DNA from: Kushneria konosiri
GTDB lineage: Bacteria; Pseudomonadota; Gammaproteobacteria; Pseudomonadales; Halomonadaceae
Length of the DNA: 64,000 nt
NCBI RefSeq assembly: GCF_002155145.1
Contig: NZ_CP021323.1
Coordinates: 2,294,001 to 2,358,000, forward strand
Reading direction: 5' to 3'
The notes below the pieces were generated by a model. The model searched no databases and was not told where the DNA came from. It saw only the letters and a list, made by a program, of their open reading frames with translations. Position numbers and translations under genes: made by a program. Below, in pieces: positions 18,282 through 26,649 of the stretch. How positions within the stretch are numbered: position 1 is the first letter of the stretch; each line of letters opens with the position of its first letter.

Positions 18282-19415
18282 ATGCCAAAGACATCTTTTC
18301 GTCGCACTCGAATACTGCAGGGTGCGCTGATCGCGCTGGGGGTTGTGACCCTGTCGGCGCCCTGGGCGGTGGCGGGTGAGCCAGGTCAGCAGCAGGCCGG
18401 AACGCAGCAGCAAACGGCCGATCGTGTCGTGGCTCAAAAGGACATCGACGTGGGGCTGTATGAGCTGGTCTTCAGCCCCTCGCAGCAGTCGATCTATGTG
18501 GCAGCCACCGGCGGCTTCGGCCAGGGCGCCAGCGACAATTATGGTGAAGGTGAGGGGGGTAACATCTATCGCCTCGACCCGCAGACGCTTGAGATCAAGG
18601 ACACCATCAGGCTGGATCAAAAACCCTTTGGTCTGGCGCTCAACGAGAAAACACATACGCTGTTTGTTGGCCATACGCTCGATAAGAGCGTGAGTGCCAT
18701 CAATCTGGATGACAACACCACCCGCCATCTGGCGCTTGCTACCGACGCGGAAAAGGCCGAGGCGAAAAAGAACGACGTCTTTGGTCCCAATCCGCGTCAG
18801 CTCAGCGTTGATGAGCAGAGCAATACGCTTTATGTGACCGGCGTGGGCGACAAGAGCGTCTTGTGGGTCATCGACGGTGAAGACCTGACCCTTGACGATA
18901 CCATCGAAGGATTCGGGACCTGGGCGACCGGTCTTGCCGTGGATCATGACGCCGGTCGGATCTATGTTTCCACCATGAAGGACAACGCGGTGCGCGCAGT
19001 CGACATGGACAGTCACAGGATCCTTTCAAAGTGGTCCACCGGTGGCGAAGGCCCGCTGAATCTGGCCCTTGATAGCGACAGGCACCAGCTGTATGTCACC
19101 AATGCCAACAGCGGCAATGTGACGATTCTGGACACGCAAAACGGCAAGGTTGTCGATACGCTGAAAAGCGGCGAAGGAACACTGGCGTTGATGCTGACAG
19201 GTGATCGTCTCTATGTGACCAATCGCAAGGCGCAGACGGTGACGCTCTTTGATCGGGAGAGCCACAAACTGCTCGACACGATCACAACGCCGCTGATGCC
19301 CAACAGTCTGACGGCCATCTCGGATGTCTCCGGAGCCTATGTTTCCCTCAAGCAGAAGCTCGATGAGAATCATCAGACCGACAAGCCCGACAGCGTCATC
19401 CATATCAAGCCCTGA
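18282..19415 (+). CDS. Periplasmic YncE-like beta-propeller protein
   Basis: 377 residues with an N-terminal signal peptide (hydrophobic 12-30, cleavage near AVAG). The rest is a seven-bladed YVTN/YncE-type propeller: repeated units such as QSIYVAATGG, HTLFVGHTLD, NTLYVTGVGD, GRIYVSTMKD, HQLYVTNANS and DRLYVTNRKA. E. coli YncE is a Fur-repressed secreted DNA-binding protein of uncertain role; the Fur box here agrees with that regulation. It is divergent from fepA and is followed by a terminator. Function in iron uptake is inferred only. Confidence 0.9.
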   Translation: MPKTSFRRTRILQGALIALGVVTLSAPWAVAGEPGQQQAGTQQQTADRVVAQKDIDVGLYELVFSPSQQSIYVAATGGFGQGASDNYGEGEGGNIYRLDPQTLEIKDTIRLDQKPFGLALNEKTHTLFVGHTLDKSVSAINLDDNTTRHLALATDAEKAEAKKNDVFGPNPRQLSVDEQSNTLYVTGVGDKSVLWVIDGEDLTLDDTIEGFGTWATGLAVDHDAGRIYVSTMKDNAVRAVDMDSHRILSKWSTGGEGPLNLALDSDRHQLYVTNANSGNVTILDTQNGKVVDTLKSGEGTLALMLTGDRLYVTNRKAQTVTLFDRESHKLLDTITTPLMPNSLTAISDVSGAYVSLKQKLDENHQTDKPDSVIHIKP

Positions 19416-19449
19416 TACTGACGACGTTTAATGTCCGAAGCTTTTGTGA

Positions 19450-19477
19450 AACGGCCTCCCTGTGGGAGGCCGTTTTT
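19450..19477 (+). terminator. Intrinsic terminator of the yncE-like gene
   Basis: An 11-bp perfect stem AACGGCCTCCC / GGGAGGCCGTT with a 3-nt loop, followed by TTTTT. Confidence 0.92.
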
Positions 19478-19507
19478 AATGTTCTGACAAAAGCGCAGCC
19501 CTGTGGC

Positions 19508-19825
19508 TCAGCCCTTGCTGCCGGCACTGGCGCTGCTGTCGGTGCCCGATTTGCCATCTTCGCTGGCATCATCAGCGTCTGATGCGTTATCGGAGTCGCT
19601 TTCCGGGCTGGAAACGCTGGAAGAGCCGAAATCATCCGTATGCTGCTGATTATCGCCGCCCTGGGTATGGCCGTCAGGCTGTTTGCCCTGGCCGGGATTG
19701 ATGGCGTTGGGCGATACGCTGCCCTGTGTCTGGGTGGTTTGTTGATCATTGTTGCCGGTATCTGCTGCCAGCGCCGGAGTGGCGGCCAGTGCCAGAAGGA
19801 AGGGGGCAATCCATGCTGCTTTCAT
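19508..19825 (-). CDS. Small secreted acidic Ser/Asp-rich protein
   Basis: 105 residues: a clear signal peptide (MKAAWIAPFLLALAATPALA, cleavage before AD), then a low-complexity Gln/Asn/Gly stretch and a strongly acidic Ser/Asp/Ala tail with no cysteine. It is probably disordered and periplasmic. The signal peptide resembles that of the next small gene (20021-20308; shared LAATPALA), so the two may be diverged paralogues. No domain recognised. Confidence 0.65.
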   Translation of the reverse strand: MKAAWIAPFLLALAATPALAADTGNNDQQTTQTQGSVSPNAINPGQGKQPDGHTQGGDNQQHTDDFGSSSVSSPESDSDNASDADDASEDGKSGTDSSASAGSKG

Positions 19826-20020
19826 GCGGGTTCTCCTGTATCAGGATTGTGCTGCCAAGCCTTTAACAGTGGCTGCGACAGAGCCTGAGGGTATCGGTCA
19901 AACACACTATAGATCAGGGCCGTGAAAGCAGCCTGATGCCCGAGCGCCTCTTCAGCCCCGGGAAGGGGAGCAGACAGTGGGCGCTAGATGTCCTGTTGCG
20001 TCCAATGTCGGCCCATCACA

Positions 20021-20308
20021 TCAGGGGGTCTTGTCATCCTCCAGGCTCATGTCACCGTGACTGGACTCGGCACGCTCCTTTTGATCGATATCCAGACTCA
20101 TGTCATCGCTCTGTCGTGTCGTTCGCCCATCCTGATCCTTTTTGTCTGTCGTGGGTTCGGCTTCCGTGTTACTGGAAGGGGCACTTTGCTGGTGCTGTTC
20201 GTGTGCCTGGTTGCTCTGCATTTGCCCGTCATCGGCATCCATGTCACTGGCAAGTGCTGGAGTGGCCGCCAGTGTCAGTGCCACGGCGGCAAGCCATATC
20301 GCTTTCAT
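20021..20308 (-). CDS. Small secreted acidic protein, probable paralogue of the neighbour
   Basis: 95 residues with a signal peptide (MKAIWLAAVALTLAATPALA) and a hydrophilic, Asp/Gln/Ser/Lys-rich mature part in which MSLDI and MSLED recur. It contains no cysteine and no hydrophobic core, so it is probably disordered in the periplasm. It is not recognised as a known family. It precedes the similar gene at 19508 on the same strand with a 195-nt gap. Confidence 0.62.
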   Translation of the reverse strand: MKAIWLAAVALTLAATPALASDMDADDGQMQSNQAHEQHQQSAPSSNTEAEPTTDKKDQDGRTTRQSDDMSLDIDQKERAESSHGDMSLEDDKTP

Positions 20309-20555
20309 CGTGTTTTCCTTCCCCGGGTTGAGAGCTGGCAGGTCATTGACCTGCTGATAAAAGCCTGGTCCGTCTGATGGGGTAACACAACTCTCGGAAG
20401 ACCCCGCGTTCAGGCCCCGGTGATCCTATCGAGATCCATGACAGAAAAGTGAGCCTGTAGCGTGCCTTCTCAGGGGGCATGTCGGCATTGTCTGCAGCCC
20501 TTGAGGACGCGTGTTATAACAACTGCCCTGTTATTCCAGAGGAGATGGGATCGTC

Positions 20556-20930
20556 ATGACCATCAAGGTGTCCTGTCCCGAGACCAAGCTGCGTCTTGTA
20601 TTCGACAACGGTCTGATTCTTGGTCCTGGCAAGGTTGCCCTGCTGGAGGCCGTTCAGGAGACCGGTTCCGTCGCCGCCGCCGCCAGACAAACCAGCATCA
20701 GTTATCGCAAGACGCGACACCTGATTGATGCCCTCAACGGCGCCTTCGATCAGCCGCTGGTGCGCTCGAGCAAGGGAGGTGCGGCCCATGGCGGCGCCTG
20801 TCTGACACCGCTGGGTCTGGACATCATCGCGCGCTATCGCCGTGTCGAGCGGCAGACCCGCAGTGCGGTGGATGTTCATTTCGCCGATTTGCAGCACACG
20901 TCGATGCCTCCTGATGATGACGACATTTGA
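20556..20930 (+). CDS. ModE-like HTH-only transcriptional regulator
   Basis: 124 residues matching only the N-terminal LysR-type winged-helix domain of ModE: LILGPGKVALLEAVQETGSVAAAARQTSISYRKTRHLIDALN and LTPLGLDIIARYRR. The C-terminal molybdate-binding (TOBE/MOP) half of full ModE is missing, so it cannot sense molybdate by the usual route. It lies 160 nt before modABC and probably controls it. A GTTATAAC sequence (20513-20520) lies in its own upstream region and may be its -10 or an autoregulatory half-site. An acidic DDDD tail ends the protein. Confidence 0.88.
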   Translation: MTIKVSCPETKLRLVFDNGLILGPGKVALLEAVQETGSVAAAARQTSISYRKTRHLIDALNGAFDQPLVRSSKGGAAHGGACLTPLGLDIIARYRRVERQTRSAVDVHFADLQHTSMPPDDDDI

Positions 20931-21013
20931 CGCCTTGTGCCCTGTGGCGCCCCGCTGATGCCATTGCTTGCCCGGAGGCGGTACGAAGGAAGAACATTTG
21001 AGCTACGCTGTTT

Positions 21014-21037
21014 CGATGTGCAAGTATAAGCACATCG
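21014..21037 (+). promoter_or_regulatory. Palindromic operator candidate over the modA promoter
   Basis: Perfect 8-bp arms CGATGTGC / GCACATCG flank AAGTATAA. The loop includes TATAAG, a plausible -10, so a bound regulator would block it. It lies 57 nt before the modA start. A link to the neighbouring ModE-like protein is inferred. Confidence 0.6.
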
Positions 21038-21093
21038 GGAATCTTGCGGTGTCGCACGGATTTTCATTCCCCACCAAGGAAGATTTACATTTC

Positions 21094-21873
21094 ATGATCA
21101 GGCCTTTTATTACCCTCACGATGGTGACGATAGTCTGCTGTCAAACGGCAGGGGCTGCAGAGCGTATCGATGTTCAGGCGGCAGCTTCCCTGACCGATGT
21201 CTTGAACACCCTGATCGAGCGCTACGAGCAGCATCATGACGTGGACATCGTGCCGGTCTATGCCTCCTCGTCGACGCTGGCACGACAGATTTCCCAGGGG
21301 GCGCCGGCGGATGTCTATCTTTCGGCCAACGAGAAATGGATGGACTGGCTCGAAGCGCAGGGGGAGCCGATTCAGGCACGTCTTGATCTGCTCAACAATC
21401 GCCTGGCGCTGATCACCGCTGAAAAGAGTGATATCAAGGACTTTACGCCGGATGCCGAACACCCTCTGGTCGGGTATCTCAAGGACAATGACCGTATCGC
21501 GGTGGGGGACCCGGATCATGTGCCGGCCGGCATCTACGCCAGACAGGCCTTCGAGCACCTGGGGCAGTGGCAGGCACTCGAGCCCCGTCTGGCGCGCGCC
21601 AGCGACGTTCGTGGTGCACTGGCGCTGGTCGAGCGCGGCGAGACGCCACTGGGCGTGGTCTATGCCACCGATGCCATGGCCGGCGAGCACGTCCATCAGC
21701 TGGGCCTGTTCCCGGGCAACAGCCACGACCCCATTACCTATCCGGCCGCTCTGGTGGGCAAACACCCGAGCCCACAGGCTCGCGCCTTTCTGAAATGGCT
21801 GGGCAGTGAGGAAGCGGGGAGTACCTTCAGGCAGTACGGCTTTGAGGTGAATGACTCAAATGAGGCGCCCTGA
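21094..21873 (+). CDS. modA: Molybdate-binding periplasmic protein
   Basis: Captures molybdate/tungstate for the ModBC transporter. 259 residues with an N-terminal signal (FITLTMVTIVCCQTAGA, cleavage before AERIDV). Family blocks: VQAAASLTDVLNTL, VYASSSTLARQISQGAPADVYLSANEKWMDWL, and GVVYATDAM near the C-terminus. The frame is open from 20968, but ATG 21094 is the start that yields a normal signal peptide. It is first in a modABC operon. Confidence 0.95.
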   Translation: MIRPFITLTMVTIVCCQTAGAAERIDVQAAASLTDVLNTLIERYEQHHDVDIVPVYASSSTLARQISQGAPADVYLSANEKWMDWLEAQGEPIQARLDLLNNRLALITAEKSDIKDFTPDAEHPLVGYLKDNDRIAVGDPDHVPAGIYARQAFEHLGQWQALEPRLARASDVRGALALVERGETPLGVVYATDAMAGEHVHQLGLFPGNSHDPITYPAALVGKHPSPQARAFLKWLGSEEAGSTFRQYGFEVNDSNEAP

Positions 21874-21909
21874 TCGCTGCCCGTCAGGTCACAGCGCCGG
21901 GATGACACT

Positions 21910-22614
21910 GTGCTGACACCGCTTGAAATCGAAGCCCTTCGCATCAGCCTGCAGGTCGCCGGCACGGCCCTTTTGATCATCCTGGTGCCGGGGATTGCCA
22001 TGGCCTGGCTGCTGGCGCGCCACGAGTTTATCGGCAAGTCATTGCTTGATGGCATTGTCCATCTGCCCCTGGTGCTGCCACCAGTGGTGGTGGGGTATCT
22101 GCTGCTGGTCATCATGGGTCGTCGGGGCCTCGTGGGGAGCTGGCTCAATGAGCATCTGGGGATTTCGCTACCCTTTACCTGGCAGGGCGCGGCGCTTGCA
22201 GGCGGTGTCATGGCCTTTCCGCTGCTGGTGCGCGCCGTCAGGCTCTCGCTGGAAGCAGTAGACCCTCGGCTTGAGGCGGCCGCCCGAACCCTGGGGGCCT
22301 CAAGGCTGCGGGTCTTTTTCACCATCACCCTGCCCCTGGCGGTGCCCGGGCTGGTGACCGGCGCTGTACTGGCCTTTGCCCGGGCACTGTCGGAATTTGG
22401 CGCCACCATTACCTTTGCCTCCAATATTCCCGGTGAGACTCGAACGCTGCCGCTGGCGCTCTATTCCCTGATCCAGACGCCCGGCATGGAAGATGCCGCA
22501 GCGCGTCTGTGTGTCATCTCGATCGTGGTGGCCATGATCTCGCTGGTGGCCTCAGAGTGGCTGGCGCGTCGGACCCGTCGCCGCATGGCCGGGCGGGACC
22601 AACGGGCCACATGA
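21910..22614 (+). CDS. modB: Molybdate ABC transporter permease
   Basis: Inner-membrane permease of 234 residues with five predicted helices. The EAA loop that contacts ModC is seen as EAVDPRLEAAARTLGASRLRVFFTITLPLAVPG. LPLVLPPVVVGYLLL and GATITFASNIPGETRTLPLAL are typical ModB blocks. It starts at GTG 21910, 36 nt after modA; modC follows 24 nt downstream. Confidence 0.95.
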   Translation: MLTPLEIEALRISLQVAGTALLIILVPGIAMAWLLARHEFIGKSLLDGIVHLPLVLPPVVVGYLLLVIMGRRGLVGSWLNEHLGISLPFTWQGAALAGGVMAFPLLVRAVRLSLEAVDPRLEAAARTLGASRLRVFFTITLPLAVPGLVTGAVLAFARALSEFGATITFASNIPGETRTLPLALYSLIQTPGMEDAAARLCVISIVVAMISLVASEWLARRTRRRMAGRDQRAT

Positions 22615-22638
22615 TCATGACGTCAAAAGGTGATCGGC

Positions 22639-23703
22639 ATGCTTGAACTGTGCATCCAGCACCGGCAGGGCAATTTTGAGGTCGATGTCGACATCACCAC
22701 GCCCGGGTCGGGCGTGACGGCCCTGTTTGGCCATTCAGGCAGTGGCAAGACCACCCTGTTACGCATGCTGGCGGGCCTTGATCGTCCCGACCAGGGACGC
22801 GTCGTGCTCAATGAGCGCACCTTCGTCGATACCGAGCGTGGTGTCTTCGTTTCACCCCATCAGCGCCGCCTGGGCGTGGTCTTTCAGGAGGCGCGACTGT
22901 TTCCGCATTATCGCGTGCGCAGCAACCTGATCTACGCACGCCGGATCACTCGTGGCGAGGCGTTTGATCGAGTCGTGTCGCTGCTGGGTATCGAGGCACT
23001 GCTGGATCGCATGCCCGGGGCGCTGTCGGGAGGGGAGGCACGGCGGGTCGCGATTGGCCGGGCGCTGCTGGCCGAGCCGGACATGCTACTGATGGATGAG
23101 CCCCTGACGGGCCTGGACGGCGCACGCAAGCAGGAGCTTCTGGACTATATCCTGCGCCTGACCCGCGAAATCGACCTGCCCATTTTGTTTGTCAGTCACG
23201 ACCCGGAAGAGCTGATGGCTGTGGCCGAGCAGCTCGTGGTGATGGATCAGGGCCGTGTCATTGCCAGTGGCCCACTGGAGCGTCTGCTGTCGCGCGGTGA
23301 TTTGACGCCCTGGCTGGGCGGGTTCGAGGCCAGCTCGCTGTTACAGGCGCAGGTGAACTCGCACGATCAGCACTACCACGCCACACGGCTGACCCTCAGT
23401 GACGGTCAGCGCCTGACGCTTCCCCTGCTGACACAGCCCAAAGGCAGCATGCTGAGGGTTCGCGTACGCCGTCGGGATGTGGCCATTGCGTTGTCACCCC
23501 AGCACGACAGCAGTTTTCGCAACCAGCTTGATGTGGTGATTTCCTCATTGGCACCGGGCGCCCCGGGCACGCTTGAGGTGACTCTTGAGCTCGCGGGGCA
23601 GCAGCTCTGTTCACGCGTGACGCTCGAGGCCGCCGAGGCGCTCGGGCTACAGCCGGGCATGGCCGTGGTCGCGCTGATTCGAAGCGTTAGTCTGGCCGGC
23701 TAG
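22639..23703 (+). CDS. modC: Molybdate ABC transporter ATPase
   Basis: Energises molybdate import. 354 residues: Walker A GHSGSGKTT, Q-loop VFQEARLFPH, signature LSGGEARRVAIGRAL, Walker B LLMDEPL, H-loop FVSHD, then a C-terminal TOBE/MOP domain (about 285-354) that binds oxyanion and gives regulation. ATG 22639 has AAAAGG eight bases upstream and is preferred to GTG 22630. It is last in modABC. Confidence 0.95.
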   Translation: MLELCIQHRQGNFEVDVDITTPGSGVTALFGHSGSGKTTLLRMLAGLDRPDQGRVVLNERTFVDTERGVFVSPHQRRLGVVFQEARLFPHYRVRSNLIYARRITRGEAFDRVVSLLGIEALLDRMPGALSGGEARRVAIGRALLAEPDMLLMDEPLTGLDGARKQELLDYILRLTREIDLPILFVSHDPEELMAVAEQLVVMDQGRVIASGPLERLLSRGDLTPWLGGFEASSLLQAQVNSHDQHYHATRLTLSDGQRLTLPLLTQPKGSMLRVRVRRRDVAIALSPQHDSSFRNQLDVVISSLAPGAPGTLEVTLELAGQQLCSRVTLEAAEALGLQPGMAVVALIRSVSLAG

Positions 23704-23850
23704 CGTGGCCATTTTTGATCATTCCTGACTACCCTGAAAACAGTGCGATAACGTGCCCTTTTAAATCGTTGACCCGGTGCTGGGTCAGCCTCAGGATGCG
23801 CTCTTTCGTCATCACCTTTTGTGCGTTGTACGCCGGAACAGGGGAATGTC

Positions 23851-24747
23851 ATGTTTGGTCTGCCGTATCAGGGTATCGCCACCTTCTTGAAAGCGCCGCA
23901 GGACAGCTCGCGGCCCTTTGCCTTTCTGGGGCTGCCCTATGACTGCTCGGTCACCTTTCGTCCGGGTGCCCGTATGGCGCCCAATGCGCTGCGCCGGGCC
24001 AGCATGATGCTGACTGACGGGCGTCATCCCGAGTTCGAAACCGATCCCTGTGCGCTGGTCAGTGATCTGGGCGATCTCGATATCATGCAGGTGGGCCAGC
24101 ATGACGCGCTAAAGCGCATCGAGGCCGGCGTCATGGCTGCCTGCGAGCAGGCGCCCGGACAGACGCTTTTGTGCGCCGGGGGCGATCACATGACCACGCT
24201 GGGCGTGCTGCGCGCGCAGCGCCGCCTTCAGGGTCAGCCGCTGTCGCTGATCCATTTCGATGCCCACTGTGATACCTGGCCCAGCCATTTCGGCGACGAC
24301 ATTGGCCACGGTACCTTTTTGCGCAACGCCATCGACGAGGGGCTGGTCGCCCCTGAGCGTGTCCTGAGCCTGGGGCTTCGTTCACCGGTCGAGCCGAGTA
24401 CACGGGACTGGCTGTCCGAGCAGGGCGGGGAGTGGTTGAGCTCACGCGCGCTGATGCGACTCGATGGTGAGACGCTGGCACAAAAGGTACGCGAGCGGAT
24501 GGGGGGGTCCCCCATCTACATCACCTTTGATATCGATGTGCTGGACCCGGCTCATGCGCCAGGCACCGGCACGCCCGAGATCGGTGGCATTACCACCATG
24601 AAGGCGCTGGAGCTTCTGGAAGCCCTGCGAGAATTTAATCTGATCGGCATGGATGTGGTGGAAGTGTCGCCGCCCTACGATCCTCAGGAGATCACCTCGC
24701 TGGCGGCGGCTACGCTGTTGTGGACGTTTATCGCCATGCGCGGCTGA
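23851..24747 (+). CDS. speB: Agmatinase-family ureohydrolase
   Basis: Manganese enzyme of the arginase/agmatinase family, 298 residues; most likely splits agmatine into putrescine and urea. Metal ligands are in GGDHM, HFDAHCD and FDIDVLDPAHAPGTGTPE, all complete. The start ATG 23851 follows AGGGGA. It converges with the diguanylate cyclase with one base between the stop codons. No arginine decarboxylase is adjacent; guanidinobutyrase or a related substrate cannot be excluded. Confidence 0.9.
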   Translation: MFGLPYQGIATFLKAPQDSSRPFAFLGLPYDCSVTFRPGARMAPNALRRASMMLTDGRHPEFETDPCALVSDLGDLDIMQVGQHDALKRIEAGVMAACEQAPGQTLLCAGGDHMTTLGVLRAQRRLQGQPLSLIHFDAHCDTWPSHFGDDIGHGTFLRNAIDEGLVAPERVLSLGLRSPVEPSTRDWLSEQGGEWLSSRALMRLDGETLAQKVRERMGGSPIYITFDIDVLDPAHAPGTGTPEIGGITTMKALELLEALREFNLIGMDVVEVSPPYDPQEITSLAAATLLWTFIAMRG

Positions 24748-24748
24748 C

Positions 24749-26323
24749 TCAGCCGGGGCTGGCACATCCCACCGCGTTACGACTGCTTTTCTTGACCTGA
24801 TAGAGCGCTTCATCGGCCCGCTTGATCAAGGCCTCGCCCGCCAGCGGATGCTCGGGCGAGGAGATGGCCACGCCGGCGCTGATGGTGACGTACTTGTGGG
24901 TGGGTGAGGGCTCATGGGGCAGGCACTGGGCCTCCATGGCGGTACAGACCCCTCGAGCGATATCCATGGCGCGGTCGAGATCGAAATCGGGCAGCACGAT
25001 CACGAATTCCTCTCCGCCGATGCGGGCCACAAGATCCGATTCACGCTGAAAGATGTCACTGAGCGTTTCGGCAATGGTCTTGAGACACTGATCGCCTTCC
25101 GGATGACCGTAAAAGTCGTTGTAGAGCTTGAAGTGATCGACATCGATCATGATCAGCGCCACGGGGCGATCAAGCCGATGGGTCAGGGAGAGAATGCGTG
25201 GCAGCTGACGATCCAGCAGACGTCGGTTGCCAAGCCCTGTCAGCGCATCACGATTGGTCAGCGCCTTGAGATGTGCATTGCGGTCGTTGAGCTCTCTGAT
25301 GAGTGTTTGAAACTCGCGTGCCATGATCCCCAGCTCATCGCCACGCGCCTGTAGCCAGGGGGGTGGTGACTCCAGATGCTCGCCCGGAGATTGGCGCAGG
25401 GCCACGGCATAGCGGGAAAGCTCGGCGATCGGGCGCAGTACGATAGCGCGAAAGATCCACAGCATGAGCATCATGAGTCCGAGTAAAAGTCCCATGGCCC
25501 CCAGCATGGTCAGGTTGAAGCGTTCGATGCCGTTACGCAGGCCCTGACGGTCCAGACGTGTGGTCATCAGCACCTGATAGCCGGGCGTGGCACTGTCTCT
25601 GGCCAGCGTCAGGCGCAGACTGTCGTCGCTGGTAGAGTCAATGTCTACCCTTGTCTCACCATTGACGATGTCCGTGCTTTGGCGAGTGGCGGAAAGTGTC
25701 AGGGTCGAGGCGCTATTCTCGGCGTCAAGCTGCCATTGTCCGGGTAGAAAACGTACCAGGGTCAGCTTGCCGGACTGTACCGGGGTGTCCTGACGTGCGA
25801 TGGGCCAGGTGCTGAGCAGGGCAAACCCCGGAGTGATGCCAATGCGTGGAATGGTGTCGGCCATGGGCAGTTGCCGCTGGATCTGACGCACCTGTTCGAT
25901 GGTCCACTGGCAGGGGCCCTCCGGTGTGGCACAGGAGGTAAACCGGCCGTTGCTCGGGTTGCGTCCAGCCACCCAGACGACGCCGTCGTTGATGTTGGTG
26001 ATCACCATCATGTCGGCGTCGTGATCGGAGAATACGGCGGGGGTAATGTGGGTCTGAGGAAAATCCGGCAACCTGCCTTCCATGAACTCCCGGGTACTGA
26101 TCCAGCTTGCCCATTGATAGGCCATATCACCAAGTGCGCGGGCATTTTGATCGATGCCTTTTTGCAACGCGTTGGCGTACACGTGAGCGCTCTGGCGTTC
26201 CTCGCTGATCAGATTGGGAATCATCAACTGATGCAGAATGAAGACCAGAATGCCCATGACCAGCACCAGCATGATGGATAGCGTGATGATGAATCGGCTA
26301 CGCAACGAGTTCGGATAGGGCAT
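24749..26323 (-). CDS. Membrane diguanylate cyclase, CHASE4-GGDEF, I-site intact
   Basis: 524 residues: first membrane helix (about 10-33), periplasmic CHASE4 domain (YQWASWISTREFMEG is the signature), second helix (about 272-294), HAMP-like linker, then a GGDEF domain with the active loop GGEEF at 436-440. RESD at 427-430 is a proper inhibitory I-site at the canonical distance, so this copy should be product-inhibited. It has the same architecture as the cyclase at 908-2497 (shared DHFKLYNDFYGHPEGDQCL-like block). Trigger unknown. Confidence 0.93.
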   Translation of the reverse strand: MPYPNSLRSRFIITLSIMLVLVMGILVFILHQLMIPNLISEERQSAHVYANALQKGIDQNARALGDMAYQWASWISTREFMEGRLPDFPQTHITPAVFSDHDADMMVITNINDGVVWVAGRNPSNGRFTSCATPEGPCQWTIEQVRQIQRQLPMADTIPRIGITPGFALLSTWPIARQDTPVQSGKLTLVRFLPGQWQLDAENSASTLTLSATRQSTDIVNGETRVDIDSTSDDSLRLTLARDSATPGYQVLMTTRLDRQGLRNGIERFNLTMLGAMGLLLGLMMLMLWIFRAIVLRPIAELSRYAVALRQSPGEHLESPPPWLQARGDELGIMAREFQTLIRELNDRNAHLKALTNRDALTGLGNRRLLDRQLPRILSLTHRLDRPVALIMIDVDHFKLYNDFYGHPEGDQCLKTIAETLSDIFQRESDLVARIGGEEFVIVLPDFDLDRAMDIARGVCTAMEAQCLPHEPSPTHKYVTISAGVAISSPEHPLAGEALIKRADEALYQVKKSSRNAVGCASPG

Positions 26324-26649
26324 CGACAGTTCCGGCGGATGCAGGCAAAGAGCGCTTTATAAAAAGCCAGGCCTTGAAGTCTTCATTTTTAACGGCGCAG
26401 TTATCGCAAACTTTATGCCCCGTCTCGACGGGAGCGGCCGGTTTCGATACTGCGAGATCGCCGAAATGGCAGGGTAGGCCACCTGTCTGGAGAAATGAGA
26501 AGGTGCTTAATTATTAATTTTAATTAAATTGAATGGCGTTGTCACTGCGAGGATTCTGGTGGGCATCCGCCTATCCATCAAAGGGCATATTGCCCGGCGA
26601 GAGGATGTGAGATGATCCCTGCCATCTCGATGAAACAGCAGGTTATGTC
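26324..26649. other. 326-bp divergent gap
   Basis: Separates two divergent genes. Nothing gene-like is visible. There is a very AT-rich run (about 26508-26530) likely serving the plus-strand promoter, and a TTTGCG/TTAAAA-type promoter on the minus strand for the cyclase. I looked for a cyclic di-GMP riboswitch and did not find its core. Confidence 0.5.

Noticed and set aside
26324-26649. Possible cyclic di-GMP riboswitch before the cyclase
   Set aside because: The conserved GEMM core and tetraloop receptor are not found on either strand.
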